Shown: positions 1 to 7,777, counted from the stretch's first letter. The stretch is 32,614 nt of DNA from an uncultured Coriobacteriaceae bacterium (GCA_902779135.1 CACZAR010000010.1:1-32614), one strand, 5' to 3'. The notes: generated by a model not told the origin, from the letters alone. Numbers and translations: made by a program.

Positions 1-2
1 GC

Positions 3-494
3 GTAATCTTGATGGCAAATGCTGAGTTGACACGCAAATTGAGTTTTTTCCTCATGGTGGATGTTGCCAGCACTCAGGCGCCAAAACACTTGCATGAATA
101 TTTTGCCCAGTATGCCTTCATGCCTGAATTGAAAGTTAGGGTGGGGCAGTTCAAGACTCCTTACACGCTGGAGAACATTATATCTCCCACCTTGCTTGGC
201 ACAGTGAACCTCAACGAGGGCACTCGTTACATGGCAGGCATCGCTGGCGACCCGCTCTATGGCAACTATGTGGGCCGTGACGTTGGTGCAATGATTACGG
301 GCGACGCTATTAAGGCCCGTGACGGTCATTATTATCTGAACTATAGTGTGGGCGTGTTTAACGGAGCAGGCATGAATTTGCGCGACAACAACAAGCATAA
401 AGATGTGGCAGTGATGCTCAACGTGCTACCTATTAAGGGTATAACACTCTCGGGCTCATTCATAATTGGCAAAGGCAACGCCCAACTTGGCTGA
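3..494 (+). CDS. Partial OprO/OprP-type porin (Bacteroidota-like), foreign fragment
   Basis: The reading frame is open from the window edge, so the gene is truncated at its 5' side. It carries the hallmark of phosphate-selective porin O/P proteins: a beta-strand segment with GQFKTPYTLENIISPT (about residues 47-62 counting from the TTG at 9), followed by a region with the alternating polar/hydrophobic pattern of outer-membrane strands. Such porins sit in the outer membrane of Gram-negative bacteria, and this form is typical of Bacteroidota. The rest of the window looks actinobacterial and should have no such porin. Codons are rich in A/T-ending forms, unlike the GC-rich neighbours. The match to porin is lost at about 470-490; the last residues before the stop at 494 are probably read-out of the neighbouring sequence in the wrong frame. 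I infer a chimeric join rather than a resident gene. Confidence 0.7.
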   Translation, partial: VILMANAELTRKLSFFLMVDVASTQAPKHLHEYFAQYAFMPELKVRVGQFKTPYTLENIISPTLLGTVNLNEGTRYMAGIAGDPLYGNYVGRDVGAMITGDAIKARDGHYYLNYSVGVFNGAGMNLRDNNKHKDVAVMLNVLPIKGITLSGSFIIGKGNAQLG

Positions 495-495
495 T
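466..495. other. Probable chimeric junction
   Basis: Two unrelated genes on the same strand but in different frames abut here. Upstream is the porin frame; downstream is the dehydrogenase frame, which is convincing from NLADRILVTHPFYP onward (base ~484). Neither gene has its natural end: the porin lacks its C-terminal strands and the dehydrogenase lacks its whole Rossmann domain. Base composition and codon choice also change across the point. The exact base cannot be fixed by eye because no homologues were aligned. Confidence 0.65.
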
Positions 496-1053
496 CGCAT
501 ATTGGTGACACATCCGTTCTATCCGGTTCACATGGTTCCCTACGTCGAGCTGTGCGCGGGAGAGAACGCGTCCGACGAAGCAATTCGATACACGCGAGAA
601 GTGCTTGATGCCCTCGATCGAAAGCCTTCCGTGCTCAAGAAGCCGAACCCCGGGTTCATCGGCAACTACTTGCAGTTCGCGCTCTGGGCTGCCGCTTTGA
701 AGTTGCTTGAAGAGGGCGTATGCGACCCAGAGGACATCGACAACTGCCTGGCTTACAGTTTTTGCCCGAGATACACGAGTATCGGCATGTTTGAGCATTT
801 CGATAACGGCGGCTACCAGCTCAATGCCTCTACCTGTGACAACGTGTTCCCCTTCCTTCCACGCTACGAAGGAGCGCCGGATATCGTGCGGGAGAAGGCC
901 GAATCTACTGATGCCTGGGGAGCCAAATCGCCCTCCAAACGAGGGTTCTATGACTGGAACGGTGTCGATCCAGTCGAATATGCCAAACGAGTAAACGCCC
1001 CGTATTGGAAGTTCATCGATTGGGAGTTCCCTGAGCAGAATTGCATCTGGTAG
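466..1053 (+). CDS. 3-hydroxyacyl-CoA dehydrogenase, C-terminal part (truncated)
   Basis: This reads as the C-terminal portion of a 3-hydroxyacyl-CoA / 3-hydroxybutyryl-CoA dehydrogenase. The family oxidises the 3-hydroxyacyl-CoA with NAD(P), or runs in reverse, in fatty-acid or butyrate-type metabolism. Visible are the catalytic His-Pro region THPFYPV, the E...N spacing into KPNPGFIGNYLQFAL (counterpart of the family's substrate-binding 'GFI.NR' segment), and the all-helical C-terminal domain. The NAD-binding Rossmann fold (about 180 residues with GxGxxG) is absent because of the join near base 480. The TTG at 466 is only the first possible start after a stop and is not a real initiation site. 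The true gene should continue upstream in an intact assembly. Confidence 0.7.
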   Translation: MAKATPNLADRILVTHPFYPVHMVPYVELCAGENASDEAIRYTREVLDALDRKPSVLKKPNPGFIGNYLQFALWAAALKLLEEGVCDPEDIDNCLAYSFCPRYTSIGMFEHFDNGGYQLNASTCDNVFPFLPRYEGAPDIVREKAESTDAWGAKSPSKRGFYDWNGVDPVEYAKRVNAPYWKFIDWEFPEQNCIW

Positions 1054-1218
1054 CGAATCGACTCAAATCGAGTTCTGAAAGATCGCTGCAAGGCAATGCG
1101 AGCATAGTTGTACATAGATACGTATAAAGTCGTAGATTCTGACTATATCAATCCATTTTCCCCAAGATTTCAGCACGTGAGCGGATTGAGAGTCGTAGCC
1201 TCCCCTCTCTCAGCTGGA

Positions 1219-1235
1219 ACTCGTGTTTCACGAGT
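1219..1235 (+). promoter_or_regulatory. Short hairpin/operator-like inverted repeat in nhaC leader
   Basis: ACTCGTG-TTT-CACGAGT is a perfect 7-bp inverted repeat with a 3-base loop, 26 bases before the terminator-like hairpin at 1261. It could be an RNA stem-loop in the leader or a DNA operator; the sequence alone does not decide. The rest of 1054-1218 is AT-rich and could hold a promoter, but I see no clean -35/-10 pair there. Confidence 0.4.
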
Positions 1236-1260
1236 AGACAGCCAACATCTGAAACACTGC

Positions 1261-1296
1261 GCCCACGGATAATACCCCTTTCATCCGTGGGCTTTT
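1261..1296 (+). terminator. Intrinsic terminator or attenuator before nhaC
   Basis: GCCCACGGAT (1261-1270) and ATCCGTGGGC (1283-1292) form a perfect 10-bp stem with a 12-base loop, followed directly by TTTT. It lies 207 bases after the dehydrogenase stop and 44 bases before the antiporter start. It can serve as a distant terminator of the upstream gene or as an attenuator of the downstream one. Confidence 0.6.
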
Positions 1297-1340
1297 CGGC
1301 GGTCAAGGGGCTGATGCAAACGGGAAGGCGGTAGAGCACC

Positions 1341-2897
1341 ATGCACATGCTCGACGCATTGCAAAACCAAGGAGACGAAGAGGCGGACGACCCATCAAGC
1401 TCTGACAACACGGCTGGCGGCCATCCGAAAGCCACCGTCGACGCATCGCTCCCTCCATCGAAACACAAACCCACCCGATTCCGCCATGCTTTGATAAGCG
1501 TCGTGTCTATGGCAATCATCGTGCTAGCCACTGTCGTAGGTTTTGGCGGCGAACCGCAGGTTGCCCTTGTATTTGGATGCGCCATCGCTGGTATCGTGGC
1601 TGCAACGTGCGGTTATTCTTGGGATGAACTGCTCGACGGCCTGGTGAAGGGCATCATGCCATCGCTCGAAGCCATACTGATCCTGTTGCTGATAGGCATG
1701 CTCATCGGTGTATGGATTGCATCAGGGACAGTTCCGTCGCTTATTTATTACGGACTCATGATCATCAACGCGAAATATTTTCTCGTCGCGGCATTCATCA
1801 TCTGCACGATAGTCTCGTTTCCCACCGGATCGTGGGGAGCCGTTGGCACCGTCGGTTTAGCCTTCATGGGCATCGGACTTTCGCTCGGGCTTCCAGCGCC
1901 ACTTGTGGCTGGCGCGATTATTTCAGGGTCCTACTTCGGGGGCAATGTTTCTCCGCTTTCCGATTCGGATAACCTTGTGAGCGCCATCGTGAACCGCAAC
2001 GTGTTCGACGTGGTGCGCGCCGTTGCACCCGCGAGTCTGATCAGCTTCGCAATTGCAACAATCATGTACACCGTCGTGGGTCTGCAAGTGGGCGGCGGCA
2101 ACGGGGCAGATGTCGCGGCAAGCGTCCAGCCATTGCTCGAAGGGCTCTCCGAAGCTTTCTCCATCACGCCCATTGCACTTGCGCCGCTGATCATCATGAT
2201 TGCCTGCATCGTTTTGAAAGTGCCGGCGATTCCCTCCATGCTCATCGGCACGGTTCTGGGCATGATCGTTGCCGTGCCCCTGCAGGGCGTGGGCCTGGAC
2301 GCCCTCATTACCATCAGCTTCGCTGGGTTCGAAAGCAATACGGGATTCGAAGTGCTCGATGGGCTGCTGACAGCAGGTGGCCTTTCTTCCATGATGAACA
2401 CGATCTCGATCATCATCATCGCCATGGCATATGGCGGTCTCATGCAGAGCACGGGGCAGATGCAGGCACTCATCAGACCCATGGTGTCGCATATTAGGCG
2501 CAAGGGCTCGCTGAGAACTCTCACCGTCGTAACGTGCGTGTTCATGAACGCCATCCTCCCCGACCAATATCTGGGCATCTCGGTTCCTGGGCAGATGTAT
2601 GCAGAGGAGTTCGACAAGCGCGGTGTCGATCGCGCTGATTTGGGCACGTGCCTCCTCGCAGGAGCAGCAGCGACATCTCCGCTCATTCCCTGGAATACGT
2701 GCGGTATCTATTGCTCGGGATTGCTGGGCGTAAGCGCGCTCTCGTATCTAACGTCATCGTACTTCTGCCTCCTGCTTCCCATCGTCACCATCGTCATGGG
2801 TTATGTGATGATGCATGGCGAGCAGATGACAACCCAGGCGTCGCTATCAGCTCAGGCGATGTTGAACGCTGGCGAAGAAACCAGCAATCAGCGCTAG
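1341..2897 (+). CDS. nhaC: Na+/H+ antiporter, NhaC family
   Basis: Integral membrane antiporter that exchanges cytoplasmic Na+ for external H+, serving sodium and pH homeostasis. The 518-aa product begins with a hydrophilic tail of about 50 residues, then about 11-12 hydrophobic helices. Family-typical stretches are GTVPSLIYYGL, the small-residue-rich SFPTGSWGAVGTVGLAFMGIG, and GSYFGGNVSPLSDSDNL, which matches the NhaC core motif for ion binding. Length is slightly above the usual 450-500 residues because of the N-terminal tail. The ATG at 1341 follows a purine-rich GGGAAGG ribosome site with a longish gap; the ATG at 1347 is an alternative. Some NhaC relatives move other cations or malate/lactate, so substrate is not certain. 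Confidence 0.85.
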   Translation: MHMLDALQNQGDEEADDPSSSDNTAGGHPKATVDASLPPSKHKPTRFRHALISVVSMAIIVLATVVGFGGEPQVALVFGCAIAGIVAATCGYSWDELLDGLVKGIMPSLEAILILLLIGMLIGVWIASGTVPSLIYYGLMIINAKYFLVAAFIICTIVSFPTGSWGAVGTVGLAFMGIGLSLGLPAPLVAGAIISGSYFGGNVSPLSDSDNLVSAIVNRNVFDVVRAVAPASLISFAIATIMYTVVGLQVGGGNGADVAASVQPLLEGLSEAFSITPIALAPLIIMIACIVLKVPAIPSMLIGTVLGMIVAVPLQGVGLDALITISFAGFESNTGFEVLDGLLTAGGLSSMMNTISIIIIAMAYGGLMQSTGQMQALIRPMVSHIRRKGSLRTLTVVTCVFMNAILPDQYLGISVPGQMYAEEFDKRGVDRADLGTCLLAGAAATSPLIPWNTCGIYCSGLLGVSALSYLTSSYFCLLLPIVTIVMGYVMMHGEQMTTQASLSAQAMLNAGEETSNQR

Positions 2898-2931
2898 CCA
2901 TGTCGCATGCAGAAATTGTGCAGTTCGATTC

Positions 2932-2976
2932 TTTAGTCCGATTTCGTACTATAGTAAAGTACGAAATCGGACTAAA
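2932..2976 (+). promoter_or_regulatory. Perfect 19-bp inverted repeat: putative MarR operator over the promoter
   Basis: TTTAGTCCGATTTCGTACT (2932-2950) is repeated as its exact reverse complement at 2958-2976, separated by 7 bases. A TATAGT hexamer (2950-2955), a good -10 candidate, lies in the centre, and the AAAGGA ribosome site (2974-2979) of the next gene overlaps the right arm. A bound dimer, or pair of dimers, would cover the promoter and block transcription. No T-run follows, so it is not an intrinsic terminator. The -35 is not evident. Confidence 0.75.
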
Positions 2977-2984
2977 GGATTATC

Positions 2985-3422
2985 ATGACTCTGGAAAACG
3001 ATAGCTACACACGCGAAATCGATCGCTTCTGGCGCGAGACCGAAGCGATCTACCATGAGGTGGCAGTGCGTTTGGGCATGTCGGACAGTTCGTTCGACAT
3101 CTTGTACGCAATCGTGCGCCTCGGAGAAGGCTGCACTCAAAAGGACATCAGCCATGAAGTGCTGCTGGGAAAGCAAACCTTGAATTCATCGATTCACAAA
3201 CTTGCAAATCAAGGATTACTCGAGCTGAAAGCGAGCGGACGGAACACGCTCATCTTCCTGACTGAAGACGGACGCGCCCTCGTCAAGGAAAAAATTAAAC
3301 CCGTTTTCGAAGCGGAAAGCCAAGCGCTTGAAGTGGTTGGGGCAGACAACGTACGCGAGTTCCTGCGAATCTCAAAGCTGTACCGGGATGCACTGCGCGA
3401 TTCCCTGCAGGCGGTGAAGTAG
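2985..3422 (+). CDS. MarR-family transcriptional regulator
   Basis: A 145-residue winged-helix protein of the MarR type, the usual family size. The recognition region reads CTQKDISHEVLLGKQTLNSSIHKL (around residues 46-70), followed by the wing with ASGRNTLIFLTEDGR. MarR proteins act as dimers that repress drug-efflux or stress genes until a ligand binds. The ATG at 2985 is preceded by AAAGGA at a five-base spacing. The gene stops three bases before a MATE efflux pump, so the two are co-transcribed, and a perfect inverted repeat covers the promoter. This is the same logic as the MepR-MepA pair of staphylococci (established knowledge), so autorepression with drug-induced release is likely. The ligand cannot be told from sequence. 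Confidence 0.9.
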   Translation: MTLENDSYTREIDRFWRETEAIYHEVAVRLGMSDSSFDILYAIVRLGEGCTQKDISHEVLLGKQTLNSSIHKLANQGLLELKASGRNTLIFLTEDGRALVKEKIKPVFEAESQALEVVGADNVREFLRISKLYRDALRDSLQAVK

Positions 3423-3425
3423 CCC

Positions 3426-4760
3426 ATGCCAAATACCGCTCTTTCTGGGCACTTCGGTTTCCGAAGGCTGTATGCCTATGTTGCCCCGGCCATCATCATG
3501 CAGATGTTCATGTCGCTCTACGATGTCGTGGACGGCCTGTTCGTGTCGAACTTCGTTGGAATCACCGCGTTTTCCGCTCTTAATCTGATTTGGCCCCTCG
3601 TCGCCATCCTCGGCTCGATTGGTTACATGATTGGAGCAGGTGGTAGCGCAATGGCGGCCAAGCTTCTTGGAGAGAACAAAATCCGCGATGCGCATGAACT
3701 CTTCTCGTTTCTCGCAATCGTCTCCATCCTTGGCGGTTTGGTTGTAGCTGGATTAGGCCTATTGCTCGTCCGTCCTCTTGCCATTCTGCTCGGAGCAACT
3801 GATGAGCTGCTCGATTTATCCATCCTTTACGGTAGCATCCTCATGGCGGGCATCCCCTGCTTCCTGCTTCAAAGTGCATTCGAGTCATTGTTCGCAACGG
3901 CAGGTAAACCCCAGGTGGGATTGGGGTTCATCGTGGCAGCAGGCCTGACGAATTTTGCTCTTGACGCATTGTTCATCATCGTGTTCGGCTGGGGGCTCGC
4001 CGGCGCCGCAATTGCCACAGTGCTTGGCCAGACGGTCGGAGGAGTGCTGCCTCTCGTGTATTTCAGAAGCAGCAAGACCACCTTGCTGAAGCTCATAAAG
4101 CCTCGGGCCTTGTTCGGCAAGCTTGGCGGTGTTTGCCTAAACGGATCTTCCGAGCTCGTCGGGGTCGCGTCGACGAGCATCGTCAGCATGCTGTACAACT
4201 ACCAACTCATGACTTACGTTGGAGCCGACGGCGTGGCAGCATACGGCATCATCACGTACTTGGCGCTCGTTTTCGCAGCCGTGTACTTCGGTTACACCAT
4301 GGGTTCCGCACCCTTGATCAGCTATCAGCATGGAGCTCGCAACGAAACCGAGCTGAAAAATCTGTTCAAGAAGAGCGTCATCACGATGTTCGCGCTGGGC
4401 GTGATTTTGACGGCGCTGGCCCATCTGCTCGCAGGCCCCATCGCAGATTTGTTCGTCAACGGGAACGCCCATGTGAAAGAACTCACAATGCACGGGTTTG
4501 CGTTGTTCAATTGGGTGTTTTTGATCATGGGTTTCAACTTGTTCGCCTCTGCCCTGTTCACCGCCCTCGGAAACGGCAAGGTGTCTGCGCTCGTCTCGTT
4601 CATGCGCACGCTCGTGTTCGAGGTCGTCGCCGTTCTCGTGCTGCCCCATTTGCTAGGCACCGATGGAATCTGGATAGCTATGGTGGTATCCGAGGCTATC
4701 GCATTCTGCTTCTCGACATTCTTCGTCATGTACTTGCGAAACGATTACAGCTACCTGTAG
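3426..4760 (+). CDS. MATE-family multidrug efflux transporter
   Basis: A 444-aa protein with about 12 membrane segments in the two-bundle arrangement of MATE antiporters, which export cationic drugs in exchange for Na+ or H+. Recognisable landmarks are the N-terminal MFMSLYDVVDGLFVSNFVG (helix 1, typical of the MepA/DinF-like bacterial branch), IGAGGSAMAAKLLGENK near residue 70, FGWGLAGAAIATVLGQ near 190, and the second-half equivalent beginning around residue 230. Length is normal for the family. It starts three bases after the marR stop with almost no room for its own ribosome site, which implies translational coupling. Regulation by the preceding MarR protein is inferred. Confidence 0.9.
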   Translation: MPNTALSGHFGFRRLYAYVAPAIIMQMFMSLYDVVDGLFVSNFVGITAFSALNLIWPLVAILGSIGYMIGAGGSAMAAKLLGENKIRDAHELFSFLAIVSILGGLVVAGLGLLLVRPLAILLGATDELLDLSILYGSILMAGIPCFLLQSAFESLFATAGKPQVGLGFIVAAGLTNFALDALFIIVFGWGLAGAAIATVLGQTVGGVLPLVYFRSSKTTLLKLIKPRALFGKLGGVCLNGSSELVGVASTSIVSMLYNYQLMTYVGADGVAAYGIITYLALVFAAVYFGYTMGSAPLISYQHGARNETELKNLFKKSVITMFALGVILTALAHLLAGPIADLFVNGNAHVKELTMHGFALFNWVFLIMGFNLFASALFTALGNGKVSALVSFMRTLVFEVVAVLVLPHLLGTDGIWIAMVVSEAIAFCFSTFFVMYLRNDYSYL

Positions 4761-4771
4761 TCGTTGTCGTT

Positions 4772-4802
4772 CGCGGACCCGAGAGCAAGCCTCGGGCCCG
4801 CG
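4772..4802. terminator. GC-rich hairpin between convergent genes
   Basis: CGCGG-a-CCCGAG and CTCGGG-c-CCGCG form an 11-bp stem with one internal mismatch and a 7-base loop, between the convergent ends of the MATE gene and the first nitrilase. There is no T-run on either side, so it may be a weak or factor-assisted bidirectional terminator. Confidence 0.4.
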
Positions 4803-4814
4803 CGCAAGGATGCG

Positions 4815-5735
4815 TTAATCCTCATTGTGGTTCTTAAGACCAGCGGAGAAAGGTTGATATTCGTTGAATTCCGTGAGACGCCAATAGGTGCTGGGGACGC
4901 GGTCCCTGTTGATGTCAGACCCGCCCATGGACACGACGCGGGCGTTCACAATCTCCTTCTCCACATCAACCTCTGCAACGGCCATGCCTTCCTCGAAGCC
5001 GATTTGGGCGAAAATCTGCCCGGGGTTCGGCCCGAGTATCATGGAGTGACCTTCGAAAATCGGATCCGACCCAGCACCGTTGCACGTCGTCGCCTCAACC
5101 CAAACGATCATGTTCTCGAGGGCGCGCGCCGGCGAGATGGTCATGTAGGCGATGTGATCGGGGTCGTCGAGGCTTTGCGTGAGGTTGGGCCAACCAGTCG
5201 AGCACAAGATGATATCGGCTCCTTGGAGGGCGAGCGACTTGGCAACTTCGGGATACATTTTATCGTAGCAAGTCATGAGGCCAACCTTGCCGAACTTGGT
5301 GTCAAACACCGGGTAGTCGAATCCGGGAAGAACCATGAGTCGCTCGCACAGGGGCAAGTGGACTTTTCGGTATTTTCCGACGAAACCCTCAGGTCCGACA
5401 AGGACGCAGCAGTTGTGAAGTGCATCATAGCGATTGGGATCGCGCTCTGCCATACCCCATGCAATGTACATGTTGCAATCCTTCGCAACCTCGATCATCT
5501 TCTGCGTCGACGGCCCTTCGGGCACGAGTTCCGCAATCTCGATGGTGTAGAGCTTGTCGGGCGGGAAGAACTCATTCATGAAATGGGTGCCAAGGCCGGT
5601 GAGGTGGTCTTCCGGGAACACCATGATATCGACGCCCTGCTCCTTGCCCTTGTAGGCCCATTCGATCATCTTGTCGAGATTGGCCTGCTTGTTTCGGGCG
5701 TCGGACGGACACGAAACTGCAGCGAGCTTTACCAT
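4815..5735 (-). CDS. Nitrilase-superfamily carbon-nitrogen hydrolase (copy 1)
   Basis: A 306-aa cytoplasmic amidohydrolase of the nitrilase superfamily, which splits non-peptide C-N bonds through a Glu-Lys-Cys triad. All three residues are in place: E42 in FPEDHLTG, K124 in KYRKVHLP and C156 in MTCYDKMYPE. The start was set to the ATG at 5735, which has an AAAGGA ribosome site; the upstream-extended frame lacks one. It is a paralogue of the gene at 6809-7732, with the triad at identical positions and shared segments such as ELVPEGPSTQ and NPGQ. It lies downstream of an EamA carrier with a 65-base gap holding an inverted repeat. Related enzymes act on N-carbamoyl compounds, omega-amides or aliphatic amides; the substrate is unknown. 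Confidence 0.85.
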   Translation of the reverse strand: MVKLAAVSCPSDARNKQANLDKMIEWAYKGKEQGVDIMVFPEDHLTGLGTHFMNEFFPPDKLYTIEIAELVPEGPSTQKMIEVAKDCNMYIAWGMAERDPNRYDALHNCCVLVGPEGFVGKYRKVHLPLCERLMVLPGFDYPVFDTKFGKVGLMTCYDKMYPEVAKSLALQGADIILCSTGWPNLTQSLDDPDHIAYMTISPARALENMIVWVEATTCNGAGSDPIFEGHSMILGPNPGQIFAQIGFEEGMAVAEVDVEKEIVNARVVSMGGSDINRDRVPSTYWRLTEFNEYQPFSAGLKNHNED

Positions 5736-5764
5736 GTCGATAATCCTTTCTGCGACGTATTCAT

Positions 5765-5781
5765 TTGTCAGAGACTGACAA
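5765..5781. promoter_or_regulatory. Palindromic element upstream of nitrilase copy 1
   Basis: TTGTCAG-AGA-CTGACAA is a perfect 7-bp inverted repeat with a 3-base centre, 30 bases before the nitrilase start and 19 bases after the stop of the EamA gene. It may be an operator or an intergenic RNA stem-loop. No T-run follows on the minus strand. Confidence 0.45.
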
Positions 5782-5800
5782 CGTATAAAACACGTCCTCA

Positions 5801-6706
5801 TCATAAAGCTTCTTCGACAGTTGCTGCTCCCCCATCGCGATTGTCGAGCTGGGCGAGCGCTATGGATCCCAGAATGACCACGACGCCGACGATAACGAGC
5901 GGCGTCACGGTCTCATTGAGGATTATGTAGCCGGAGAAAACCGCCATCGGGAGCTCTGAAGACGTGAGAATCGACACGAGGCCTCCATCGAGGTTCGTGG
6001 AGGCGATTACTATGAACAGTATGGGAATTACGCACATGACGAATCCCATCAAAATGCCCCATGGGGCGAGTGTTACGACATCGCAAGGCGGGGTCCCCAT
6101 CGCGAAATAAGCGATGACGACCGTCAGGAGGCTTCCGCATGTCTGGTAGAACGCACGGGGAACGGGTTCGAACTCAGTTGCAATCCGACCGTTGAAGAAG
6201 ATGAACGAGGCGTAGAACAGGGCGCATCCGAGAGCCAAAAGCAACCCCAGCGGATCCATCGTGACAGCACCTGCCATTGCCTCGTCGACCAAACCGCTTC
6301 CCATCAGCGAGCCGGCAATGATGAGCACAGACGAGACGAGGGTCCATTTCCCTGGCATCCTGCGATCGGCGATGGCCACGAACGCGACCGTCATCCACAC
6401 GTATTGAAACTGAAAAGCCACCGTCGTGCCCACTGACAACATGTCGATGGCGAAAAAGTAGCAAATGCTTGCCAACACGTCGACCATCCCGAGAACGGCG
6501 AGCTTCACGGTGTCTTTGAGCGGGATGCTCTGCCTGAACTTGACGACGAGAAGGATGCCGAGGACGATGACGCCGACGATGGTCTGCGACAGAATCACGT
6601 GCATGACCTCGAAACCATGCGACCGGATGACCTGGCTGATAGCTCCGCCCACGCCGAACGAACAGCCGGCGATCAAGGCGCACAGCGCTGCAATGGCCTT
6701 GTTCAT
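5801..6706 (-). CDS. EamA/DMT-family transporter
   Basis: A 301-aa inner-membrane protein with about ten hydrophobic helices arranged as two EamA repeats, as in the drug/metabolite transporter superfamily. The second repeat ends in the conserved-looking SELPMAVFSGYIILNETVTPLVIVG pattern, where a glutamate in the ninth helix is usual. The start is the ATG at 6706 with AGAAGG nine bases upstream; the longer frame from 6769 runs through the preceding terminator hairpin and is rejected. Such carriers export or import small metabolites, for example amino acids. Its place between two amidohydrolases suggests it moves a substrate or product of these enzymes, which is inference only. Confidence 0.8.
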   Translation of the reverse strand: MNKAIAALCALIAGCSFGVGGAISQVIRSHGFEVMHVILSQTIVGVIVLGILLVVKFRQSIPLKDTVKLAVLGMVDVLASICYFFAIDMLSVGTTVAFQFQYVWMTVAFVAIADRRMPGKWTLVSSVLIIAGSLMGSGLVDEAMAGAVTMDPLGLLLALGCALFYASFIFFNGRIATEFEPVPRAFYQTCGSLLTVVIAYFAMGTPPCDVVTLAPWGILMGFVMCVIPILFIVIASTNLDGGLVSILTSSELPMAVFSGYIILNETVTPLVIVGVVVILGSIALAQLDNRDGGAATVEEAL

Positions 6707-6727
6707 TCCAAAACACCTTCTCTTGGA

Positions 6728-6793
6728 TAAAAACTCTCCCCAAACGCCTTCATGCGTGGGAGGGTCCACATGAAGGCGCTGTATGGGGAGAGT
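6728..6793 (-). terminator. Two-tier intrinsic terminator after nitrilase copy 2
   Basis: Read on the minus strand, an outer 9-bp stem (6733-6741 with 6785-6793) encloses an inner 10-bp stem CGCCTTCATG/CATGAAGGCG (6745-6754 with 6769-6778) with a 14-base loop, and five T residues follow immediately. It lies 16 bases beyond the nitrilase stop and ends just before the EamA ribosome site. It separates two transcription units, or lets a fraction read through. Confidence 0.8.
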
Positions 6794-6808
6794 CCGAGTT
6801 TCGAAACG

Positions 6809-7732
6809 CTACTCGAAGTCTTCCGGAGCCTCGTACAAACCGTCGGAGAAGAATCCGTACGGGTTGGAAGCAACGAGCATGCCATACAAACCTGGGCGGC
6901 GATCGCGGACGAGGTCACCGCCGCCGAACGCGAATGTTCGGGCGTCGAGGATCTCTTTCTTGATGTCAACGTCGGCAATTGCCAAGCCCTCTTCGAAACC
7001 AGTGCGCGCTAGAAGCTGACCGGGGTTGGGACCGTAAATCTGAGCGTGGCCCTCGAAAACCGGAGCTTCAGGAGAGTTGCAGGTCGAAGCCTGGACCATG
7101 AATACTGTGTTCTCGAGAGCGCGCGCAGCGCCGAGCGTAATCCAAGACTGATGGTCGCTGTCCTCGTAGCTCTGCGTGACGTTCGGCCAGCAGGACGGGT
7201 TTACGATGATGTCGGCACCCTTGAGCGCCAGCGTGCGAGCCGACTCGGGGAAGTAGACATCATAGCAAGTCGACAAGCCGATGCGGCCGATCCTCGTGTC
7301 GAACACGGGCCAATCCGTACCAGGAACGTGATAGAGGCGCTCGGCCAGCGGCAGGTGCACTTTGCGGTACTTGCCGATGTAGCCTTCCGGGCCGACCAGC
7401 ACATGGCAGTTGTGCGTGAGGTGCCAACGCATCTCATCGCGCTCTGCGATTCCGAAGGAGATGTACATATCGAACTTCTTTGCAAGCTCGATTGCGAACT
7501 GGGTCGAAGGACCTTCGGGCACGAGCTCAGCGGCTTCGACTTGCGTGCGCTTATCGGGCGGGAACATCTCGCTCATGGGATGTGTGCCACATCCTGTCAC
7601 ATGCTCTTCGGGGAACGAGATGAGCTCGACGCCTTCGGCAGCGGCCTTCTCGACCAGTTCGGCCATCTTGTCACGGTTCCACTGAACGTCTGTGGGATGA
7701 TACGTGCAACTAACTGCAGCTATTTTTGTCAT
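6809..7732 (-). CDS. Nitrilase-superfamily carbon-nitrogen hydrolase (copy 2)
   Basis: A 307-aa paralogue of the enzyme at 4815-5735, with the same Glu-Lys-Cys triad: E42 in FPEEHVTG, K124 in KYRKVHLP and C156 in LSTCYDVYFPE. It should hydrolyse an amide, carbamoyl or nitrile-type bond of a small molecule in the cytoplasm. The ATG at 7732 was chosen for its AAAGGA site. Only 45 bases separate it from the upstream MFS carrier, so the two form an operon closed by the terminator at 6728-6793. The two copies differ in the residues around the active Cys and in the 'GxGTH' region, which suggests different substrates. No N-terminal signal is present. Confidence 0.87.
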   Translation of the reverse strand: MTKIAAVSCTYHPTDVQWNRDKMAELVEKAAAEGVELISFPEEHVTGCGTHPMSEMFPPDKRTQVEAAELVPEGPSTQFAIELAKKFDMYISFGIAERDEMRWHLTHNCHVLVGPEGYIGKYRKVHLPLAERLYHVPGTDWPVFDTRIGRIGLSTCYDVYFPESARTLALKGADIIVNPSCWPNVTQSYEDSDHQSWITLGAARALENTVFMVQASTCNSPEAPVFEGHAQIYGPNPGQLLARTGFEEGLAIADVDIKKEILDARTFAFGGGDLVRDRRPGLYGMLVASNPYGFFSDGLYEAPEDFE

Positions 7733-7777
7733 TTCATTTTCCTTTATGCAATATGCCATCTACTCAGCTTGCAATCG

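Noticed and set aside
2932-2976. The 19-bp inverted repeat as terminator of nhaC
   Set aside because: No T-run follows on either strand, and it is centred on a -10-like element directly before marR.
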